Position numbers and translations under genes: made by a program. A DNA stretch of 8,787 nt from NCBI GenBank assembly GCA_041484845.1, contig JBGPIK010000295.1:1-8787 (forward strand). Direction: 5' to 3'. The notes beneath the pieces were generated by a model. It had not been told where the DNA came from and did no database searches. It saw only the letters and a program-made list of their open reading frames with translations. Every line of letters begins with the position of its first letter. The first letter of the stretch is position 1. The DNA is from JBGPIK01 sp041484845 (lineage in GTDB: Bacteria > Desulfobacterota > Binatia > UBA9968). Positions 6,280-8,787 of the stretch are shown here, one piece after another.

Positions 6280-6285
6280 GATAAT
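6280..6285 (+). promoter_or_regulatory. Possible -10 element ahead of chrA
   Basis: GATAAT matches the sigma-70 -10 consensus in 5 of 6 positions and lies 75 bp before the chrA ATG. A TTGAGA at 6261-6266 is a good -35 hexamer but is only 13 bp away, which is too close. The hexamer at proper spacing (about 6257-6263) lies within or at the right end of the MITE-like element and matches poorly. Weak evidence. Confidence 0.25.
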
Positions 6286-6354
6286 CTTCAGCGCCGGCTG
6301 TCCGAGCCGCGCTCGAAATTGCCGAGGGCTCGCTCGAAGAAGGCGCCGAGCACT

Positions 6355-7548
6355 ATGAAAAAAGCAGCCCATGATCAGATTCCGGGACATAGCAAACCGG
6401 GTGAAGGTTCTGCCCGCGAGGTGGCTAAGCTCTTTCTCAAGCTTGGCACTATCGCTTTTGGCGGGCCTGCCGCTCATATCGCGATGATGCACGACGAGAT
6501 GGTCGTCCGGCAACGATGGGTCAGCGAAGAACGCTTTTTAGATCTATTGGGAGCGGCCAATTTGATTCCAGGACCAAGTTCTACCGAACTCGCTATTTAT
6601 TTGGGATACGAGCGAGCCGGCTGGATGGGGCTTATCTTGAGTGGAGTCTGCTTCATTTTCCCGGCGATGGTGATGGTGCTCGTACTTGCGTGGGCCTATG
6701 TCATTTATGGAGCGACTCCCCATGCTAATTGGCTTCTTTACGGGATCAAGCCTGTAATCGTCGTTATCATTATTCAAGCGCTATGGGGACTCTTTAAGAC
6801 CGCCGTTAAAGGACCGTTGTTGGCCGCGGCCGGAATTGCTGTCTTGAGTTTATATCTCGCTGGCTTTAACCCTATCACGCTTCTTTTTGGAATCGGCCTG
6901 TTAGTCACATTAATCAAGAACGGATCGCCATTTAGTCGTCAACAAGACACGACCCGCACAGGCATGCCGCTTTTTGCCTTGGGGGTATCCGCTGGCGCTA
7001 GCGCTGGAATAACCCAGGTGCCTTTCAGTCTGACATCCTTGTTTATAACTTTTCTGAAGCTTGGCTCGGTGGTATTTGGCTCTGGTTATGTCCTTCTGGC
7101 GTTTTTACGCAACGACTTTGTCCACCGTTTAGGCTGGCTTAGCGATCAGCAGATCCTGGACGCCGTCGCGGTGGGACAGTTCACGCCCGGACCTGTTTTT
7201 ACGACCGCGACGTTTATCGGTTACATCGTGGGCGGTCTACCGGGCGCAATTCTGGCAACGGTGGGAATATTCCTTCCGTCCTTTCTTTTCGTCGCGGTTG
7301 TTTTTCCTGTCGTGGGACTGCTGCGCCGATCGCGCTGGGCCAGTGGATTCCTCGACGGAGTTAATGTGGGCGCGCTCGGTCTGATGGCCGGCGTTACCTG
7401 GCAGCTCGCCCGCGCCGCTCTGATTGACGGGTTCACGACTGTCGTGGCCGTGCTCGCTCTGATGCTCGTTCTTCGGTTTAAAATTAACTCTGCCTGGCTG
7501 GTATTAGCGGGAGCAATTTTAGGAGCGGCGTACAATCTCGTTGTTTAG
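6355..7548 (+). CDS. chrA: Chromate transporter, ChrA/CHR family, two-domain form
   Basis: A 397-residue inner-membrane protein of the CHR family, which in characterised members exports chromate. Two homologous halves are clear. The first has LFLKLGTIAFGGP (26-38) and the loop AANLIPGPSSTELAIYLGY (67-85). The second has TFLKLGSVVFGSGYVLLAF (232-250) and VGQFTPGPVFTTATFIGY (273-290). FGGP/FGSG and the PGP motif after each half's first helix are the family signature. About ten to twelve hydrophobic helices are seen, joined by a hydrophilic linker near 189-203 (NGSPFSRQQDTTRTG). The ATG at 6355 is chosen; the frame extends to a TTG at 6319, which adds only a basic tail. The ribosome site is weak (AAGAAGG, 11 nt away). 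No chrB-type regulator or other chromate gene is near, so chromate as substrate is inferred from family alone. It may be monocistronic, since a repeat element separates it from the phosphatase. Confidence 0.9.
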   Translation: MKKAAHDQIPGHSKPGEGSAREVAKLFLKLGTIAFGGPAAHIAMMHDEMVVRQRWVSEERFLDLLGAANLIPGPSSTELAIYLGYERAGWMGLILSGVCFIFPAMVMVLVLAWAYVIYGATPHANWLLYGIKPVIVVIIIQALWGLFKTAVKGPLLAAAGIAVLSLYLAGFNPITLLFGIGLLVTLIKNGSPFSRQQDTTRTGMPLFALGVSAGASAGITQVPFSLTSLFITFLKLGSVVFGSGYVLLAFLRNDFVHRLGWLSDQQILDAVAVGQFTPGPVFTTATFIGYIVGGLPGAILATVGIFLPSFLFVAVVFPVVGLLRRSRWASGFLDGVNVGALGLMAGVTWQLARAALIDGFTTVVAVLALMLVLRFKINSAWLVLAGAILGAAYNLVV

Positions 7549-7653
7549 GTCTGCTTACGAAAGCCTGCGAAACGAGTTATGAATTCAACGTTCACGACCA
7601 GGAAAGCGCGCTATTAAAAAATGCTTACTTTTAATCGCTACGGGTTCATTCCC

Positions 7654-7667
7654 CGCAGCTTGCTGCG
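7654..7667. repeat. Perfect short hairpin CGCAGC-TT-GCTGCG
   Basis: Six base pairs around a two-base centre, preceded by CCC (7651-7653) and followed by TAAAAAC. Without a U tract on either strand it is not an evident intrinsic terminator. The sequence CCCCGCAGCTTGCTGCG resembles half of a longer symmetrical intergenic repeat whose right arm is lost. Confidence 0.5.
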
Positions 7668-7679
7668 TAAAAACAGCTA

Positions 7680-7693
7680 ACCTGTTTACAGGT
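7680..7693. repeat. Perfect short hairpin ACCTGT-TT-ACAGGT, possible IS end relic
   Basis: A 6+2+6 palindrome, enclosed by TAACC (7678-7682) and GGTTA (7697-7701). The following GTGTCGGTTAAAATGTGAC (7692-7710) has the look of an insertion-sequence terminus, but no transposase remnant or matching opposite end is in the window, so this remains a weak guess. Confidence 0.35.
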
Positions 7694-7736
7694 GTCGGTT
7701 AAAATGTGACTTATGGAAACGGCAATACGTTGACTC

Positions 7737-7868
7737 GCGCAAAGACGCAAAGGATTGACGTTGTCATTTCGACCCCTTCGCCGATGCTCAGGGCAGGCTC
7801 CGGGAGAAATCTTTCTCAGATCCCTCGCATTTGCTCGGGATGACGAGCCGCGGCGCGTCACTTTGCGC
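7737..7868. repeat. Nested inverted-repeat element, ~130 bp
   Basis: The outer arms are GCGCAAAGACGC (7737-7748) and the inverse of GCGTCACTTTGCGC (7855-7868), identical apart from a two-base gap. The middle arms are GTCATTTCGA (7763-7772) and TCGGGATGAC (7835-7844), two mismatches when paired. The core is GAGAAA-TC-TTTCTC (7804-7817), a perfect 6+2+6 hairpin. The GTCAT..GAAATCT..AGAT..ATGAC layout resembles the hairpin repeat at 1-65. No coding capacity. Confidence 0.6.
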
Positions 7869-7877
7869 TCTTGGCGT

Positions 7878-7902
7878 CCCTTCGACTAAACTCAGGACAT
7901 GC
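7878..7902 (+). repeat. Dispersed TTCGAC..CTCAGGAC-type repeat fragment
   Basis: CCCTTCGACTAAACTCAGGA resembles the repeat inside the MITE-like element (CCCTTCGACCAGGCTCAGGG, 6154-6173), its inverted partner near 6208-6221, and the block at 7774-7793 (CCCTTCGCCGATGCTCAGGG). Four related copies within 1.8 kb of non-coding DNA mark a repeat family scattered between genes. Confidence 0.55.
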
Positions 7903-7957
7903 TTGGCGCGATAAATTGTCTTGCAGTCGTTTTGTCCAACATTTCTGAGATCAGCGC

Positions 7958-8278
7958 CTAATTGTTTCGAGGATGCGCGTTAAAATCCTGTGTATGCGCA
8001 GACGAAAACGCTTTGGCTCCTGAGTCATTGGTGACTCGCTCGTACTCTTCCATGATTCTTTCTTCGATCATCGTTCGCGTTTCGCTATTGATTGGATGAG
8101 CGACGTCCTTATAGCTGCCGTCCTTTCGTTTCTTGCTCGGCATTGACACGAAGTACCCGGCGGCGCCGCGAATGATCTTGAGGTCGCGGATTGCGAAACA
8201 GTGATCGAGAGTGATGGTCACATAGGCCCTGAGTTTGTCTTCTTCAACCGGGAAAACCTTAACTTCCGTAATCTGCAT
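7958..8278 (-). CDS. spoVG: SpoVG family protein
   Basis: A 106-residue SpoVG homologue. Residues 1-84 match the compact family fold from end to end: MQITEVKVFPVEEDKLRAYVTITLD, then FAIRDLKIIRG, then the highly conserved YFVSMPSKKRKDGSYKDVAHPIN (42-64) and the helix RTMIEERIMEEYERV (68-82). The last ~22 residues (TNDSGAKAFSSAHTQDFNAHPRNN) are a polar, presumably disordered tail. SpoVG acts in Bacillus in sporulation septation and binds nucleic acid in several bacteria; in a non-sporulating Gram-negative its role is probably post-transcriptional or transcriptional regulation, which is inference. The ATG at 8278 is chosen because AAGGAGG ends 5 nt upstream; the longer GTG start at 8284 overlaps that site. 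It lies about 150 bp after the rhomboid gene and is convergent with chrA. Confidence 0.95.
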   Translation of the reverse strand: MQITEVKVFPVEEDKLRAYVTITLDHCFAIRDLKIIRGAAGYFVSMPSKKRKDGSYKDVAHPINSETRTMIEERIMEEYERVTNDSGAKAFSSAHTQDFNAHPRNN

Positions 8279-8283
8279 AGACA

Positions 8284-8290
8284 CCTCCTT
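8284..8290 (-). promoter_or_regulatory. Strong Shine-Dalgarno of spoVG
   Basis: AAGGAGG on the minus strand, 5 nt before the ATG at 8278. It is the best ribosome binding site in the window, implying high translation, and rules out the GTG at 8284 as start. Confidence 0.85.
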
Positions 8291-8390
8291 GTTACTATGC
8301 TGGATGTCAGCGTCACTTTTTCTCTTCGTCTGCGAACTTCTCCGGTAGGATTACGCGCAATTCGGTGTACTTGTGAATCAGGCAAACGCC

Positions 8391-8411
8391 GTATTTTCGA
8401 TGTTAAAATAC
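8391..8411. repeat. AT-rich perfect hairpin between rhomboid gene and spoVG
   Basis: GTATTTT (8391-8397) and AAAATAC (8405-8411) form a 7-bp perfect stem with a 7-base loop. Next to it lies GGCAAACGCC (8381-8390), and an 8-base inverted pair CTCCGGTA (8340-8347) / TACCGGAG (8409-8416) spans the region. There is no U tract, so it is not a standard terminator. It could structure the spoVG leader or the rhomboid 3' end. Confidence 0.45.
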
Positions 8412-8428
8412 CGGAGGGTCACGGACAA
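8400..8428 (-). promoter_or_regulatory. Candidate spoVG promoter
   Basis: TTGTCC (8428-8423) and TAACAT (8405-8400) on the minus strand are each 4 of 6 to the sigma-70 hexamers with 17-bp spacing. A start near 8393 would give a leader of ~115 nt before spoVG. The -10 overlaps the AT-rich hairpin. Confidence 0.3.
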
Positions 8429-8430
8429 TG

Positions 8431-8787
8431 TCAAAAGTCCCGCAGGACGCGCCGCGGCCGCCAATGACGCGCGCGGCGCTCCGCCATATAGTCTGAACGG
8501 GCGAATGGCTTCACCAGTACCACACCGGTAGCGAACCCGGCGACATGCGCCCAAAACGCCACGCCGCCCATCTCGCCGCCAAAGGTTACCAGCCCGCTGA
8601 CAAACTGAATGAGCAGCCAGTAACCCAACATCACCCAAGCGGGCAGCGCTATCGAGGTAATAAAGAAACCAATCGGCACCAACGTGTAGACCCGAACGTT
8701 AGGGTAGAGCAGGAGATAGCCACCCATGACGCCGCTGATGGCTCCGGACGCCCCCACCATTGGAATTGCCGAACCGGGGCTCGTTAC
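8431..8787 (-). CDS. Rhomboid family intramembrane serine protease (C-terminal part)
   Basis: The C-terminal 118 residues of a rhomboid protease; the N-terminal half lies beyond the right edge, and the frame is open to the last base. The nucleophile motif GASGAISG is present, with the catalytic Ser codon at 8746-8748, preceded by PGSAIPMV and followed by GGYLLLYPNVRVYTLVP, the usual loop after that helix. The second catalytic residue, His of FWAHVAGFATG, is at 8545-8547. Both members of the Ser-His dyad are thus present, on what would be helices 4 and 6. A basic tail (RRARHWRPRRVLRDF) ends the protein. Rhomboids cleave transmembrane substrates in the inner membrane; the substrate is unknown. 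An internal Met at 8760 should not be taken as the start because the open frame and family similarity extend upstream. The oxyanion and substrate-gate helices cannot be judged. Confidence 0.92.
   Translation of the reverse strand, partial: VTSPGSAIPMVGASGAISGVMGGYLLLYPNVRVYTLVPIGFFITSIALPAWVMLGYWLLIQFVSGLVTFGGEMGGVAFWAHVAGFATGVVLVKPFARSDYMAERRARHWRPRRVLRDF

Larger units (their letters stand above)
7549..7957. other. 409-bp intergenic spacer rich in inverted repeats
   Basis: Between the convergent chrA and spoVG genes I see no credible gene. The spacer contains an AT stem (ATTAAAA 7613-7619 with TTTTAAT 7629-7635), two short perfect hairpins, a nested ~130-bp inverted repeat and a fragment of the dispersed TTCGAC-type repeat, each listed separately. 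A 71-codon minus-strand frame across 7646-7861 is built from the repeats and reads as repeat-derived peptide, not as a protein. None of the stems has a proper U tract, so no canonical terminator for chrA or spoVG can be named. Confidence 0.7.

Noticed and set aside
6151..6513. 120-codon minus-strand frame across the MITE-like element and the chrA start
   Set aside because: It is composed of repeat sequence and antisense chrA, with no family similarity.
7646..7861. 71-codon minus-strand frame between chrA and spoVG
   Set aside because: It consists of translated intergenic repeats (PLRLCA and ARDLRKI-type peptides), a common source of false small proteins.
7737..7902. Possible CRISPR array in the repeat-rich spacer
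   Set aside because: The repeats are inverted and nested, not direct repeats with regular unique spacers, and no cas genes are present.
8378..8638. 86-codon minus-strand frame overlapping the rhomboid gene
   Set aside because: It is a shadow in another frame of the rhomboid coding region, which has both catalytic motifs.

Overview
The window carries eight complete genes and one gene cut by the right edge, on both strands, with repeat-rich spacers between the + strand genes and at the left edge. It looks like chromosomal DNA of a Gram-negative, probably uncultured, bacterium: there are Sec signal peptides, a lipobox lipoprotein, an NMT1/SsuA-type periplasmic binding protein and a SpoVG homologue. 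SpoVG outside Firmicutes, together with NMT1-type ABC genes and the 'TTCGAC..GCTCAGG' class of intergenic hairpins, suggests a deltaproteobacterial / Desulfobacterota-like, Binatota, Tectomicrobia or Rokubacteria-type lineage. That placement is inference. I see no rRNA, tRNA, CRISPR array or transposase gene.

Layout. Positions 1-65 are an edge-truncated hairpin repeat. From about 180 to 4930 everything is on the minus strand. Read in transcription order, a MarR-family regulator (4927-4454) with a striking tandem palindromic operator at its start is followed 20 bp later by an SsuC/TauC-type ABC permease (4433-3582), which ends at a convincing intrinsic terminator (about 3535-3502). A new unit then starts with a LemA lipoprotein (3387-2788), a YgcG-like TPM protein with a long glycine-rich tail (2780-1848) and a second, membrane TPM protein (1854-1210). 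These three are spaced 7 bp apart or overlapping. An NMT1/SsuA-like substrate-binding protein (1167-184) with its own strong ribosome binding site lies 42 bp further on. No ABC ATPase is present, so the transporter is split and incomplete here.

On the + strand are a secreted calcineurin-like metallophosphoesterase (5189-6124) and a two-domain ChrA-type chromate transporter (6355-7548). Between them, starting two bases after the phosphatase stop, sits a ~135-bp MITE-like element with ~18-bp terminal inverted repeats. The 409-bp spacer after chrA (7549-7957) holds several nested inverted repeats and fragments of the same dispersed hairpin family.

The right end is again on the minus strand: the C-terminal part of a rhomboid-family intramembrane serine protease (8787-8431) and spoVG (8278-7958) with an almost perfect Shine-Dalgarno sequence.

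Nothing here is clearly a new defence or biosynthetic system. The points most worth a second look are the MarR operator array with a possibly near-leaderless start, the split ABC transporter around a LemA/TPM cassette, and the MITE and hairpin repeats. All domain calls come from reading motifs by eye; no searches were run.
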